64,000 nt of DNA from Methylococcus geothermalis (GTDB lineage Bacteria > Pseudomonadota > Gammaproteobacteria > Methylococcales > Methylococcaceae). Where the stretch lies: positions 2,432,501 to 2,496,500 of the forward strand of contig NZ_CP046565.1 in NCBI RefSeq assembly GCF_012769535.1, written 5' to 3'. Every line of letters starts with the position of its first letter. Positions within the stretch are counted from its first letter, which is position 1. A model generated the notes under the pieces. That model searched no databases. It was not told the origin of the DNA and was given only the letters and a program-made list of their open reading frames with translations. This document shows positions 12,094 to 21,244 of the stretch, one piece after another. Made by a program: the position numbers and the translations under genes.

Positions 12094-13079
12094 GGCCGGA
12101 CCGCCGCGCCCCAGGGATCATTACCCACCGCCACCGACTTGGTCACCTTGTGCGATCCGAGGTCGACGATGGAAAGGTCGTTGCTCAGGCCGTTGGTGGT
12201 GTAAAGCCGCTTGAAATCGGGCGAGAATTCCAGGTTCCACACCCGCTGGCCGACCAGCAGGTAGTCCTTCACTTCCAGCTTTTGCGCGTCGATCACCGCG
12301 ACGCGGTTGGCCGGCCCCAGTGCTACATAGGCGTAGCGCCGCTCGGGATCGATGCGGAGGCCGACCGGCTGGATCTTCTCCTGGGTCACGCCGGCGATCT
12401 TGAATGGAATCGTCTTGACGGGCTGGCGGGTTTCCGTATCGATCACCGTGACGGTGCCGGCGATCTCGGAGCTGACCCAGAGCTGCTTGCTGTCGGCGGT
12501 GAAGGCCACGGCGCGGGGGCGCGGGTCGACCAGGGTGTTGTCCACGACTTCGAGTTTGGAACGGTCGATCCAGTGCACCATGTTGGTGGTTTCGCTGCTG
12601 CTCACCACCCAGCGCCCGTCCGGGCTGACCGCGATGCCCTCGGGCTCGACACCCACCGGGATCTCCTTGACCGCCTTGCGGGCGGCGATGTCGATCACCG
12701 TCACCCGGTTGTCGTCCTCGTTGGAGACATACAGGAATTTGCCTTCCGGGTCCATGGCGAAGGTTTCCGGGTCCTCGCCGGACGGCAGCGTGCCGGTGAC
12801 TTTCAGCGTGTCCGCGTCGACCACCTGGATGGTATTGCTGTCGCTGGCGGCGACGTAGAGGCTCTTGCCGTCCTTCGCCAGCAGGATGCCGCGGGGACGC
12901 TTGCCGATCTTCGCGCTTCGGGTCCGGGTACCGGTGGCGCCATCGACGACCGCGACGGCGTCATCCTTCTCCAGGGTGACGTAGACGGTATCGGCCACCG
13001 CGGCGCCGCTGGCCAGGGCGAGGACGGCGCCGATCAGGCGGACGTTATTTCTTGGCACGGCACTGTGTTTCCGGTTCAT
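12090..13079 (-). CDS. Periplasmic YVTN-type beta-propeller protein, PQQ-system associated
   Basis: This 329-residue protein starts with a clear signal peptide (RLIGAVLALASGAAVA) followed by repeats with YVTN-like cores: VYVTLEKDD, SLYVAASDSN, FLYVSNEDDN, LWVSSEIAG, YAYVALGPAN and LYTTNGLSND. These predict a seven-bladed propeller in the periplasm. ATG 13079 was chosen because the signal peptide begins there; a longer form from 13118 would put 13 charged residues in front. It overlaps the end of the substrate-binding gene by 35 bases. The family is known from PQQ-dependent catabolism clusters, but its biochemical role is not established. Confidence 0.87.
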   Translation of the reverse strand: MNRKHSAVPRNNVRLIGAVLALASGAAVADTVYVTLEKDDAVAVVDGATGTRTRSAKIGKRPRGILLAKDGKSLYVAASDSNTIQVVDADTLKVTGTLPSGEDPETFAMDPEGKFLYVSNEDDNRVTVIDIAARKAVKEIPVGVEPEGIAVSPDGRWVVSSSETTNMVHWIDRSKLEVVDNTLVDPRPRAVAFTADSKQLWVSSEIAGTVTVIDTETRQPVKTIPFKIAGVTQEKIQPVGLRIDPERRYAYVALGPANRVAVIDAQKLEVKDYLLVGQRVWNLEFSPDFKRLYTTNGLSNDLSIVDLGSHKVTKSVAVGNDPWGAAVRP

Positions 13080-14310
13080 CGTATCCCAAACTGTCCAATT
13101 CGTTCTTCGGATGGGCAAAGCCCTCCACCGGCGCGACGGCGACCAGGGAACGCTCCTGCGCCAGCAGCACCGGCTGCCGCAACTGGCCGTCCCAGCGACG
13201 GAACGACAGCGGCACGCCCTTGAAGCCGGCCAGCGCGAAATGATCGCCCAACAGGTAGGCCCTGATCGCCTCGAACTCCAGCGACCGGGTCCGGGTCGCG
13301 GCCTCGCCGATGGCCCGCACCGCCAGCCAGGCGCCGTAGTCGACCTCGGTCATTCGCCGCCCGGCCTGCTCGCGGAAGCGGTTCTGCAACTGGATCGCCC
13401 CCCAGGACTCCAGGGTATGGTGCCAGGCGGCGGCGACCAGTCCCTGGGTGCCCGCAACCAGCCGCGGCCGCCAGGTCCGGTATAACAGGGCATCGCCGAA
13501 CAAGCCGGCCTCGTCGGCCACCAACAGTACGTCGTAGTCGCTGCCCTGGGTGAACACCGGCACTTCCGACTCCGGCGTCCGCCGGTCGTCGAAGGTATGC
13601 TCCCAGTTCTTCTCGGTGACGATCTTCATGCCGAAACGCTTGGCCGAGCGCTTCAGCGCATCGGCGAACAAGCGGTCCTCCGGCGCCGGCCCCACCGCCA
13701 GAAACCAGCGCGTCCATTTCTTCTTCACCAGGTACTGGGACAGCGCATCCGCCCGCATGGCCCGGCTCGGCAGCAGGTGCAGCACGTTGGGCGCACAGGA
13801 CTCGCCGCGCAGGGCATCGTCGCGGCTGGCGATGTCCAGCAGCAGGATGTCGCGCGCCTCCGGCAGGGCGGACAGGCGCTGCAATACTTCCGGCTTCAGA
13901 TCCGCCAGGATGAAACGGCGGCCCGCCGCGACCAGCCGCTTGAACGCCGCTTCGGCCTCGTCCCCGGGCGCGAGCAGGGTTTCGGCGATGGCGAATTCCT
14001 GGCGGGTGAAGCGGCCGGTGGTATTGTCGTCCGCCAGCCCCAGCCGCGCGCCCTGGATACCCCGGTCGGTCACCACGGGATCGAAATACGGCGGAACGAC
14101 GGTCGTGTCAGCGCGCTGGCCGAGGTAGGCCAGCGTCAGGATTTGCGCTGGCTGGGGCGTGGCCGCCGGCACTGCGCTGCGCTGCGGGGCTGGGGGCGGC
14201 GCGCGCCTGGCCGCCGCAGCGCCATCGGCCTGAAGGAGCACCAATGCGGCAATGACGGACCGAAGCCCAGCTCGGCCGGAAAAGGCAGTGAGACGAATGA
14301 TGGGGTTCAA
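13045..14310 (-). CDS. ABC substrate-binding protein, PQQ-dependent alcohol dehydrogenase system
   Basis: The protein resembles a periplasmic branched-chain-amino-acid-type binding protein. A signal-like segment (LRSVIAALVLLQADGAAAA) is followed by a Pro-rich stretch, then ILTLAYLGQRADT and repeated alpha/beta segments such as RFILADLKPEVLQRL and DVLLVADEAGLFGDALL. The frame is open to 14460 but the signal peptide fits best with TTG 14310 (LNPIIRLTAFSG), giving 421 residues. No good ribosome site is visible, so the start is uncertain. It is the first gene of the PQQ-ABC operon and is divergent from the TolC-like gene. Confidence 0.8.
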   Translation of the reverse strand: MNPIIRLTAFSGRAGLRSVIAALVLLQADGAAAARRAPPPAPQRSAVPAATPQPAQILTLAYLGQRADTTVVPPYFDPVVTDRGIQGARLGLADDNTTGRFTRQEFAIAETLLAPGDEAEAAFKRLVAAGRRFILADLKPEVLQRLSALPEARDILLLDIASRDDALRGESCAPNVLHLLPSRAMRADALSQYLVKKKWTRWFLAVGPAPEDRLFADALKRSAKRFGMKIVTEKNWEHTFDDRRTPESEVPVFTQGSDYDVLLVADEAGLFGDALLYRTWRPRLVAGTQGLVAAAWHHTLESWGAIQLQNRFREQAGRRMTEVDYGAWLAVRAIGEAATRTRSLEFEAIRAYLLGDHFALAGFKGVPLSFRRWDGQLRQPVLLAQERSLVAVAPVEGFAHPKNELDSLGYDEPETQCRAKK

Positions 14311-14505
14311 CGGCTGGATTCTGGCTTGAGATTGAGGCGGAGCGGCTACCCGGCTCGGGCGCGGATGGAATTCTATGGGATTTGTAAGGAACACACCATG
14401 ACGTAACGAGATGGTAGATAATCCTAGCCCGCGCTGGCCGAATCCATCCGTTTGCCCCACTGCTCAAGTACGAGCCGCGTCCTTCCTCTCCTGCTTTCAA
14501 GCTGC

Positions 14506-15906
14506 ATGAAAAGACCCGCATTTGCCGCTCTGATTTTCTCTTTGTTCACCCTTCCGGCTTCCGCCGTCGACCTGCTCGGTGCATTCGACCTGGCGCTGCA
14601 GTACGATCCCCGCCTGCATGCGGCCCAGGCCCAACGCGACGCGGCCTTGGAGAACAAGCCTCAGGCCCTGGCCCGGCTGCTGCCCACGGTCTCCGCCACC
14701 ACCGGCCTCACCCGCCAGATGGTGCAGACCGGCGACTCCCCCATCCTGGTGTTCAACACCAAGCGGAACGTGGGCTTCTGGCTGGCGACCGGCATCGTGC
14801 AACTGGTGCAGCCGATCTACCAGCACGACCTATGGGTTCGGCTGGCCCAGGCCGACAATGCGGTGGCCGAGGCCGAGGCGCTGTATGCGGCGGAACTGCA
14901 GAACGTGATGCTCCGGGTGACCCAGACCTACTTCGATGTGCTGTACAAGTCGGCTTCACTGGAGTTCGCGAATGCGGAACTGGAGTCGATCAACCGGGAA
15001 CTGGAGCAGGCCAACGCCCGCTTCGAGGTGGGACTGTCGGCGGTGACCGACGTGAACGAGGCGCAGGCGGCGGCGGACCGGGCGCGGGCGGGGGTCATCA
15101 TCGCCGAGAACGAGCTGAACAACGCCCGGGAATACCTGCGCCAGATCGTGGGCGACGATCCCGGCGAACTGGAGGACTTGAAGGCGGAGGTGCCGCTGGA
15201 GGACCCGATGCCGGCCGACATCGAGCGCTGGAACGACACCGCCCAGCAGAGCGCGCTGACGATCATCGCGGCGATCAACCGGGCGGACCGGGCCAGACAG
15301 GAAATCGAGGTGCAGTTCGCCGGTCATTACCCGTCGATCAACCTGATCGCCGATGCCCAGTTCTACGACAATGACCGACCGCCACGGCCCAACCGCTACC
15401 AGCAGCAGGACGTGGGCATGCAGATCAACGTGCCGCTGTTCGCCGGCGGCGGGGTCAATGCCAAGGTCCGGCAGGCGCGCTTCAGCTTCGAATCGGCAAC
15501 CCAGCAGGTCGACCAGGAGCGCCGGGCCATCCGCACCAAGGTGAAGAACGCCTACCGCGCGGTCCGCTCGGCCATCGGCCAGGCCAAGGCCTTCAAGACC
15601 GCGATCAAGTCCTCGGAAAGCGCGCTGGAGGCGGCCATCGCCGGCATGGAGGTCGGCACCCGCACCATGACGGACGTGTTGTTCGTGCAGCGCCAGTATT
15701 ACGAAAACAAACGCGATTTCGCCCTGGCCCTGCGCGACTACATCGTCAACAGCGTGGCGCTCAAGGAAGCCGCCAGCGTGATGCAGCGCGAGGACCTGGA
15801 CCGGATCAACGGCTGGCTGCAGACGCCAGCCGCCATCCCGGCGAAGGACAAGACCGACGCCCCCACCGCCCCGCCAAAACTCAAGACGAGCCGCAAGGCC
15901 GGCTAG
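14506..15906 (+). CDS. TolC-family outer-membrane efflux protein
   Basis: It is predicted to be an outer-membrane channel of the OEP family, with 466 residues from ATG 14506. The N-terminus MKRPAFAALIFSLFTLPASA is a signal peptide. Two repeated coiled-coil and beta halves follow, with typical segments ALQYDPRLHAAQAQRDAA, VTDVNEAQAAADRARAG and VGTRTMTDVLFVQRQYYE. The open frame extends 18 codons upstream, but the signal peptide argues for the later start. It is divergent from the PQQ-ABC operon across a gap of about 200 bases, so it may be the export partner of that system or of an unlinked pump; this is inference. Confidence 0.93.
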   Translation: MKRPAFAALIFSLFTLPASAVDLLGAFDLALQYDPRLHAAQAQRDAALENKPQALARLLPTVSATTGLTRQMVQTGDSPILVFNTKRNVGFWLATGIVQLVQPIYQHDLWVRLAQADNAVAEAEALYAAELQNVMLRVTQTYFDVLYKSASLEFANAELESINRELEQANARFEVGLSAVTDVNEAQAAADRARAGVIIAENELNNAREYLRQIVGDDPGELEDLKAEVPLEDPMPADIERWNDTAQQSALTIIAAINRADRARQEIEVQFAGHYPSINLIADAQFYDNDRPPRPNRYQQQDVGMQINVPLFAGGGVNAKVRQARFSFESATQQVDQERRAIRTKVKNAYRAVRSAIGQAKAFKTAIKSSESALEAAIAGMEVGTRTMTDVLFVQRQYYENKRDFALALRDYIVNSVALKEAASVMQREDLDRINGWLQTPAAIPAKDKTDAPTAPPKLKTSRKAG

Positions 15907-15943
15907 AGCATGGCTGCCGGTTCCAATACCCGAGCTTGGGAAC

Positions 15944-15985
15944 AAGACGGCTGGGACCGACCCGTTCTAGGCGGCAAGCCGTCTT
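15944..15985. terminator. Hairpin between convergent tolC-like gene and murI
   Basis: AAGACGGCT (15944-15952) pairs with AGCCGTCTT (15977-15985). The loop is long (24 bases) and no T-run follows, so it may be only a weak or Rho-assisted end signal for the two convergent genes. Confidence 0.35.
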
Positions 15986-15998
15986 CGCAGGTTAGGGC

Positions 15999-16838
15999 CT
16001 AATCCTCAGCGCAAGCCCCCGCCACGCCCGCCGCGGCGACATCCGCCGGCAGACGCTGCACGCGATGTGCGGCGGCCCAAAGCATGGCAATGGAGCGGCC
16101 CGTTACGTCTTCCGGACCGCTGCTCCAGAACTGTTCGGCACCCGGCCCGGTCCGCCGCGCCAACAGCCGTTCTGCTTCAAGGCGGCGCCGGAGCTGGCGC
16201 GCGACGGCGGTGCCGGTTTCGACGATGCGCACTCCGGGCCCGGCGATGTCGGCGATGACATCGCAGAGGAACGGATAATGCGTACAGCCCAGCACCAGGG
16301 TGTCGGCGCCGCGCTCCAGCACCGGCTGCGTATGCCTGTAGACCAGCGCACGCGTCGCAGGGCTTGCCAGTTCACCCCGCTCGACCTGTTCGACCCAGCC
16401 GGGGCAAGCCTGGGCGATCACTTCCACCGCCTCGCCGGTCCGGCCCACCAAGTCGCGGAATTTGGCGCTCGTCAACGTGCCCTCGGTCGCCAGCACGCCG
16501 ACGATGCGCGATGTCGACAACGCGATCGCAGGCTTGATGCCCGGCTCCATGCCGATGACGGGGACGCGGAATTCGGCCCGCAAAGTCGCGATTGCCGCGG
16601 CCGTCGCCGTGTTGCAGGCCACGACGATGGCTTTCGCGCCGCGGCCCAACAGAAACCGTCCGACCGCCAGCGCGCGCTGTTCGATGTATTCCGCTGGCTT
16701 GCTGCCGTAGGGCAGATGCCCCGAATCGGCGACATACAGCAAGTTTTCATGCGGAAGCGCGGCCCTTATCTCGCGCAGTACGGAGAGCCCGCCCACACCC
16801 GAGTCGAACACACCGATGGGATCGTCGTTGCCGGTCAA
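15999..16838 (-). CDS. murI: Glutamate racemase
   Basis: It makes D-glutamate for peptidoglycan. The motifs are IGVFDSGVGGLSVLREI, the first catalytic Cys in VVACNTATAAA and the second in LVLGCTHYPFL. I favour TTG 16838, preceded by AAGGGA, giving 279 residues beginning LTGNDDPIGVFDSG. ATG 16901 would add 21 residues and overlap the neighbouring permease gene by 43 bases. The gene lies just downstream of that permease on the same strand. Confidence 0.94.
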   Translation of the reverse strand: MTGNDDPIGVFDSGVGGLSVLREIRAALPHENLLYVADSGHLPYGSKPAEYIEQRALAVGRFLLGRGAKAIVVACNTATAAAIATLRAEFRVPVIGMEPGIKPAIALSTSRIVGVLATEGTLTSAKFRDLVGRTGEAVEVIAQACPGWVEQVERGELASPATRALVYRHTQPVLERGADTLVLGCTHYPFLCDVIADIAGPGVRIVETGTAVARQLRRRLEAERLLARRTGPGAEQFWSSGPEDVTGRSIAMLWAAAHRVQRLPADVAAAGVAGACAED

Positions 16839-16858
16839 GCCTGGAAGTCCCTTCGCAA

Positions 16859-17920
16859 TCAGGCCGCGGGCACGCGCGTCTCGTCGTTCCAGTCGCGCCA
16901 CAGCGACATGAGGATGGCCATGACGGTGGGGCCGATGAACAGGCCGACGAATCCCATCGCCTCGACGCCGCCGAAGATGCCCAACAAGGTGGGCAGGAAG
17001 GGAATGTTGGCGGCACCGCCGATCAGCGTCGGACGCACGTAGTTGTCCGCGATGAGCGTGATGATGAAGCCATACACCGCGAGTACGATGCCGGCCACGG
17101 CATGGCCTTGCACGATCAGATAGATCGAGGCGGCACCGAACACCAGCTTGGCGGCGAAAGGCACCAGCGCGACGACGGCCGTCAGCGTACCGAGCAAAAC
17201 CGGCTGGCTGAGCCCCACGGCCCAGTAGCCGATGCCGAGAACGACCCCTTTGCCGATGCCGACCAGCAGCATGCCGTTGACCGTGCCGCGCACGGCGGTG
17301 ACGGCATGCCGCGCATACCGGGCACCGGCTGAGCCGAACAGGCTCACGGAACGGCCGAGAATCTGTTGCCCCAAACCGTGCCCGTCGCGGAAGATGAAGA
17401 ACAGGGCGAGCAGGGTGACGAAACCCGACATGAAGCGATGCAACACCTGCGCCGCCAGATCGCGGGTATAGGTAAACACCGTCCCCATCCCCAGCGCATT
17501 GAGCGCGTTCTTGATCGTTTCCGGGTTGCCGAAAGTCTCGCTCCAGGTTTCCTGTACCCAGTCACCGACCCAGGGCAACTGGATCAGCCAGTCCGGCGCA
17601 CCGATACCGGAACTCTGTACCTTGACCAGCAGGTGGTGGAGCATCTGCACTTCGTGGCCGAGGACGACGACACCAAAGGTGGCCGGGATCATCAGCAGCA
17701 CCATCATCAGCAGGGTCATGCCCAGCGGCAGCAAGCCGCTGCGCATGCCGCGAGGCGTCCTCTGGTACAGATGCTCGTACAAGGGCCAGACGGCAAAGGC
17801 CAGCACCACCGCCCAGGCGATGGGCAGGATAAAGCCGTGCAGGACCCAAAGGCCCGCCGCCAGCAACAGCAAGACCGCCAGGCCGGCCGGTTTGAAAACG
17901 GTGAAAAAATAGGAAGACAT
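16859..17920 (-). CDS. AI-2E family (PerM/UPF0118) membrane transporter
   Basis: The 353-residue inner-membrane protein has about seven or eight hydrophobic segments and the family pattern: an N-terminal pair of helices (VLLLLAAGLWVLHGFILPI), a soluble middle part, then RGTVNGMLLVGIGKGVVLG, VALVPFAAKLVFGAAS and LIADNYVRPTLIGGA. ATG 17920 begins MSSYFFTVFKPAG; the open frame continues upstream only because it runs into the broken aminotransferase. Members have been linked to sodium/proton exchange or AI-2 export, so the substrate here is undecided. Confidence 0.88.
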   Translation of the reverse strand: MSSYFFTVFKPAGLAVLLLLAAGLWVLHGFILPIAWAVVLAFAVWPLYEHLYQRTPRGMRSGLLPLGMTLLMMVLLMIPATFGVVVLGHEVQMLHHLLVKVQSSGIGAPDWLIQLPWVGDWVQETWSETFGNPETIKNALNALGMGTVFTYTRDLAAQVLHRFMSGFVTLLALFFIFRDGHGLGQQILGRSVSLFGSAGARYARHAVTAVRGTVNGMLLVGIGKGVVLGIGYWAVGLSQPVLLGTLTAVVALVPFAAKLVFGAASIYLIVQGHAVAGIVLAVYGFIITLIADNYVRPTLIGGAANIPFLPTLLGIFGGVEAMGFVGLFIGPTVMAILMSLWRDWNDETRVPAA

Positions 17921-17949
17921 CAACGTGAAAGTAGGTTTCTTATGTGTTG

Positions 17950-19076
17950 TTAGCGACCGTCCATGATGGTTCGCAGGCCGTGCACCAGGCGGCCTATGCC
18001 TTCCTTCGCAAGGTCGGGCCCGAGCGTGCCGTAGGCGATCCGGAGGTGGCAACCGTCGCCGAGCCCGAAGGCGGCGCCGGGGATCGCCGCCGCGCTCGAT
18101 GCGGATGAGCACGTAAAACGCCCCTAGCGCTTCCGGAACACGGCAGCGTTCGTCCAGTCCCGACAGCGTGTCGAGAACGATGCGCCGCACGCGCGCTGTC
18201 GTCTCCAGCTTTTCCCGGCAGTACCCCGATCCGATTTCCATGGCTCCGACTGCCGCGTGCTGGGAAACCCGGGGCGGGCAGATCGGGTTGGTGTCCTGGA
18301 CCTTGAGCACGGCCTGTTCCAGCGCTTGCGGGATCAGCATGTAACCGATGCGCCAGCCGGCGAACCCGTAGGCCTTGGAGAGAGAATACAGGGAAATCGT
18401 ATGCCCGGCGGAATCCGGCAGAGAGGCCGGCGAAAAGTGACAGGCGCCATCGTAGACGAAGTACTCGTAAGTTTCGTCGGTGATGTGGAATAGGCCCCGC
18501 TCCCGGCACAGCGCATTGACCGCCCGCAAGGCGGCTTCCGGGTAGACCGCGCCGGACGGATGATTGAGCGAGATCGTTACGACGGCACGGGTGCGCGGCG
18601 TGATGGCGCGTTCCAGGCGGTCCAGATCGAGTTGGAACCGGTCGTCGGTCGGCAGCCGGACCGGCGTGCAACCCAGCATGCGGACTGCCACTTCCTGGTT
18701 GAAATAGTAAGGGCTCGGCAGAACGATCCCGTCGCCCGCATCGGCGATGGCGAACAGCGCGTTCAGAAATCCCATGTTGGCACCGGCCGTCACCAGCACC
18801 GAGCGGCCCGAGAGGGAAATACCGTTCTCCCGCTCGAGTTTTTTCGCGCATCAGCGCCCGCAGCTCCGGCAGCCCTTCCACTCGGCCGTAGCGGTGCTGG
18901 TCCGGCCCCTCGCCGAATTCCGGCATCCGTTCCAGCGCCCGCTGCGGCGGCCCGTACCAGGCCACGCCCTGCCCCAGCGAAATGACGCCGGGGTGCTCGC
19001 TGATCATCGCGGCGATGACCGGAATGATAGGCGCCTGCACCGCGCCCATCCGCCCGCTCACGGGATTGTTCATCAT
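17950..19076 (-). pseudogene. Class I/II aminotransferase, disrupted by a frameshift and an internal deletion
   Basis: The remains of a pyridoxal-phosphate aminotransferase lie in three frames. The start (MMNNPVSGRMGAVQAPIIPV, ISLGQGVAWYGPP) is in one frame to about 18845. A run of six T residues at 18839-18844 (A on the coding strand) marks the shift into a second frame, which holds NMGFLNALFAIADAGDG, the lysine motif SLSKAYGFAGWRIGY and GAFYVLIRI. Near 18085-18100 the reading jumps to a third frame with AIPGAAFGLGDGCHLRIAY and ends at TAA 17950. About 20 expected residues between these last two blocks are missing. The first lesion alone could be a sequencing slip; the second argues for true decay. 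Confidence 0.8.
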
Positions 19077-19188
19077 GGAAAATCCATCCGACCGACAAAT
19101 CGTCCTATTCTAGCGTCCCCCGGCCGTTTGCGCCGGCTCGGGGAGGCTACGGGGTGACAAAGCCCAGCGAAATGGTCAGAATTATCCG

Positions 19189-20505
19189 ATGATTATCGAC
19201 ACTTTGATCACGGCGCGCTGGATCATCCCCGTCGAGCCCGACGGCGTCACGCTCGAACACCATGCCTTGGCCATCGACCGCGGCCGCATTGCCGATCTGC
19301 TCCCCACGACCGAAGCGCTGGTCAAATACCAGCCGCGGCGGATCGAACGGCTGGAACACCATGCCCTGATCCCCGGCCTGGTCAATGCCCACACCCACGC
19401 CGCCATGACCCTGCTGCGCGGCGTCGCCGACGACCTGCCGCTGATGCAATGGTTGCAGGAGCACATCTGGCCGCTGGAGCAGAAATGGATCGGCGAAGCC
19501 TTCGTCCGCGACGGCGTGCAGCTGGCGATGGCGGAGATGATTCGCGGAGGCGTTACCTGCTTCAACGACATGTACTTCTTTCCCGAGGTGGTGGCGCGCG
19601 AAGCGGTCCGGGCCGGCATGCGGGCGGCGGTGGGCATGATCGTGGTGGATTTCCCCACCGCCTGGGCCGCCGACGCGGACGACTATCTCCGCAAAGGACT
19701 GGCCCTGCGCGACGACTACCGCCACGAACCGCTGATCACCACGGTGTTCGCGCCGCACGCCCCCTACACCGTGAGCGACGATCCGCTGACGCGGATCCGT
19801 ACCTGGTCGGAGGAACTGGACTGCCCGGTGCACATCCATCTCCACGAGACCGCCGACGAAATCCACCGGAGCGGACGGGAGTACGGCATGCGCCCGCTCA
19901 AACGGCTGGATCAGCTCGGCCTGGTCGGGCCGCACCTGATCGGCGTCCACATGACCCAGCTGGATGACGGCGAGATCGCGCGCCTGGCCGAAACCGGCGC
20001 CAGCGTGGTGCACTGCCCCGAATCCAACCTGAAGCTGGCCAGCGGCTTCTGCCCCGCCGCCAAGCTGCTGGCCGCGGGCGTCAACGTCGCTCTCGGCACC
20101 GATGGCGCGGCCAGCAACAACGATCTGGACTTGCTCGGCGAAACCCGCACCGCTGCGCTGCTGGCCAAGGCCGTGGCGAACGACGCCACCGCTCTCCCCG
20201 CCCATCAGGCCCTGCGGATGGCGACGTTGAACGGCGCAGCGGCCTTGGGACTGGCGGCGGAAACCGGCTCGCTGACGATCGGCAAGTCCGCCGACGTGGT
20301 CGCCATCGGCCTGGAACACGTCGAGTCTCTGCCCATCTACCATCCGATTTCCGACTTGATCTACGCCGCCGGCCGCCAGCAGGTCACCGACGTCTGGGTG
20401 GCAGGGCGCCATGTGCTCAAGAAACGCGAGCTGCTGACGCTGGACACGCAGGAAATCCGCGAAAAGACGCTGAACTGGCGAGACAAACTGATCCACCACT
20501 CCTGA
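19189..20505 (+). CDS. mtaD: 5-methylthioadenosine/S-adenosylhomocysteine deaminase (TRZ/ATZ family)
   Basis: This amidohydrolase is predicted to deaminate methylthioadenosine or S-adenosylhomocysteine. Its 438 residues carry metal-binding NAHTHAAMTLLRG, FAPHAPYTVSDD, HIHLHETADEIH, GVHMTQLDDGEIA and the GTDGAASNNDLDLLGE block with its conserved Asp. It is followed 13 bases later by ubiG. The mtaD-ubiG neighbourhood also occurs in Pseudomonas and makes sense because MTA and SAH are by-products of SAM use. Specificity between MTA, SAH and other purines cannot be settled from motifs. Confidence 0.88.
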   Translation: MIIDTLITARWIIPVEPDGVTLEHHALAIDRGRIADLLPTTEALVKYQPRRIERLEHHALIPGLVNAHTHAAMTLLRGVADDLPLMQWLQEHIWPLEQKWIGEAFVRDGVQLAMAEMIRGGVTCFNDMYFFPEVVAREAVRAGMRAAVGMIVVDFPTAWAADADDYLRKGLALRDDYRHEPLITTVFAPHAPYTVSDDPLTRIRTWSEELDCPVHIHLHETADEIHRSGREYGMRPLKRLDQLGLVGPHLIGVHMTQLDDGEIARLAETGASVVHCPESNLKLASGFCPAAKLLAAGVNVALGTDGAASNNDLDLLGETRTAALLAKAVANDATALPAHQALRMATLNGAAALGLAAETGSLTIGKSADVVAIGLEHVESLPIYHPISDLIYAAGRQQVTDVWVAGRHVLKKRELLTLDTQEIREKTLNWRDKLIHHS

Positions 20506-20518
20506 CCGGCTAAGACTC

Positions 20519-21244
20519 ATGGCAACCGACAACGTCCATATCGGCGAAATCGAGAAATTCGGCTCCCACGCCCACCGTTGGTGGGAGCCGGACGGCGAGC
20601 TGAAGACCCTGCACGCCATCAACCCCCTGCGGATGCAGTTCATCCAGGCGCATGTCTCCCTGGCGGGCCGGAAGGCGGTCGACGTGGGCTGCGGCGGCGG
20701 CATCCTTACCGAAGCGCTCGCCAAGGGCGGTGCGGATGCTTTGGGAATCGACCTCAGCGAGGACCTCCTCGGCGCCGCCGAAGCGCATGCCCGGGAATCC
20801 GGCCTGGCCGTGACATACCGGCGGATCAGCGCCGAGGAATTGGCGGACTCGCAGCCCGGCGCCTTCGACGTCGTGACCTGCATGGAAATGCTGGAGCACG
20901 TGCCGGAACCTGCGTCGGTGGTCGCCGCCTGCGCCAGACTGGCCAAGCCCGGCGGCACCGTGTTCTTTTCGACCCTGAACCGGAACCTCAAGGCCTATCT
21001 CCTGGCCATCGTCGGCGCGGAATACCTGCTGCGCATGATCCCAAGGGGCACCCATGATTTCAGCAGCTTCATCCGTCCCTCCGAACTGAGCCGCTGGGCG
21101 CGCGGCCGCGGCCTGGAGCTGGCCGGCCTGGAAGGCATCGGCTACAACCCGATCACCGGCCAGTTCCACCTGACATCCGACATCGGCGTCAATTACCTGG
21201 CAGCTTTCCACAAGCCCGGGACGGAAAACCAGGGGGGCTGTTGA
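20519..21244 (+). CDS. ubiG: Ubiquinone biosynthesis O-methyltransferase
   Basis: It performs the two O-methylations of ubiquinone synthesis using SAM. The 241-residue protein matches UbiG in length and motifs: EKFGSHAHRWWEPDGELK at the start, SAM-binding VDVGCGGGILTEALAK, VTCMEMLEHVPEP and FFSTLNRNLKAYLLAI. The stop overlaps the probable TTG start of the next gene, suggesting translational coupling. Confidence 0.96.
   Translation: MATDNVHIGEIEKFGSHAHRWWEPDGELKTLHAINPLRMQFIQAHVSLAGRKAVDVGCGGGILTEALAKGGADALGIDLSEDLLGAAEAHARESGLAVTYRRISAEELADSQPGAFDVVTCMEMLEHVPEPASVVAACARLAKPGGTVFFSTLNRNLKAYLLAIVGAEYLLRMIPRGTHDFSSFIRPSELSRWARGRGLELAGLEGIGYNPITGQFHLTSDIGVNYLAAFHKPGTENQGGC

Noticed and set aside
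19077..19188. S-adenosylhomocysteine riboswitch ahead of mtaD
   Set aside because: The expected conserved core and pseudoknot are not visible in the short leader.
19147..20991. Minus-strand open frame of 614 codons
   Set aside because: Mirror frame of mtaD and ubiG.
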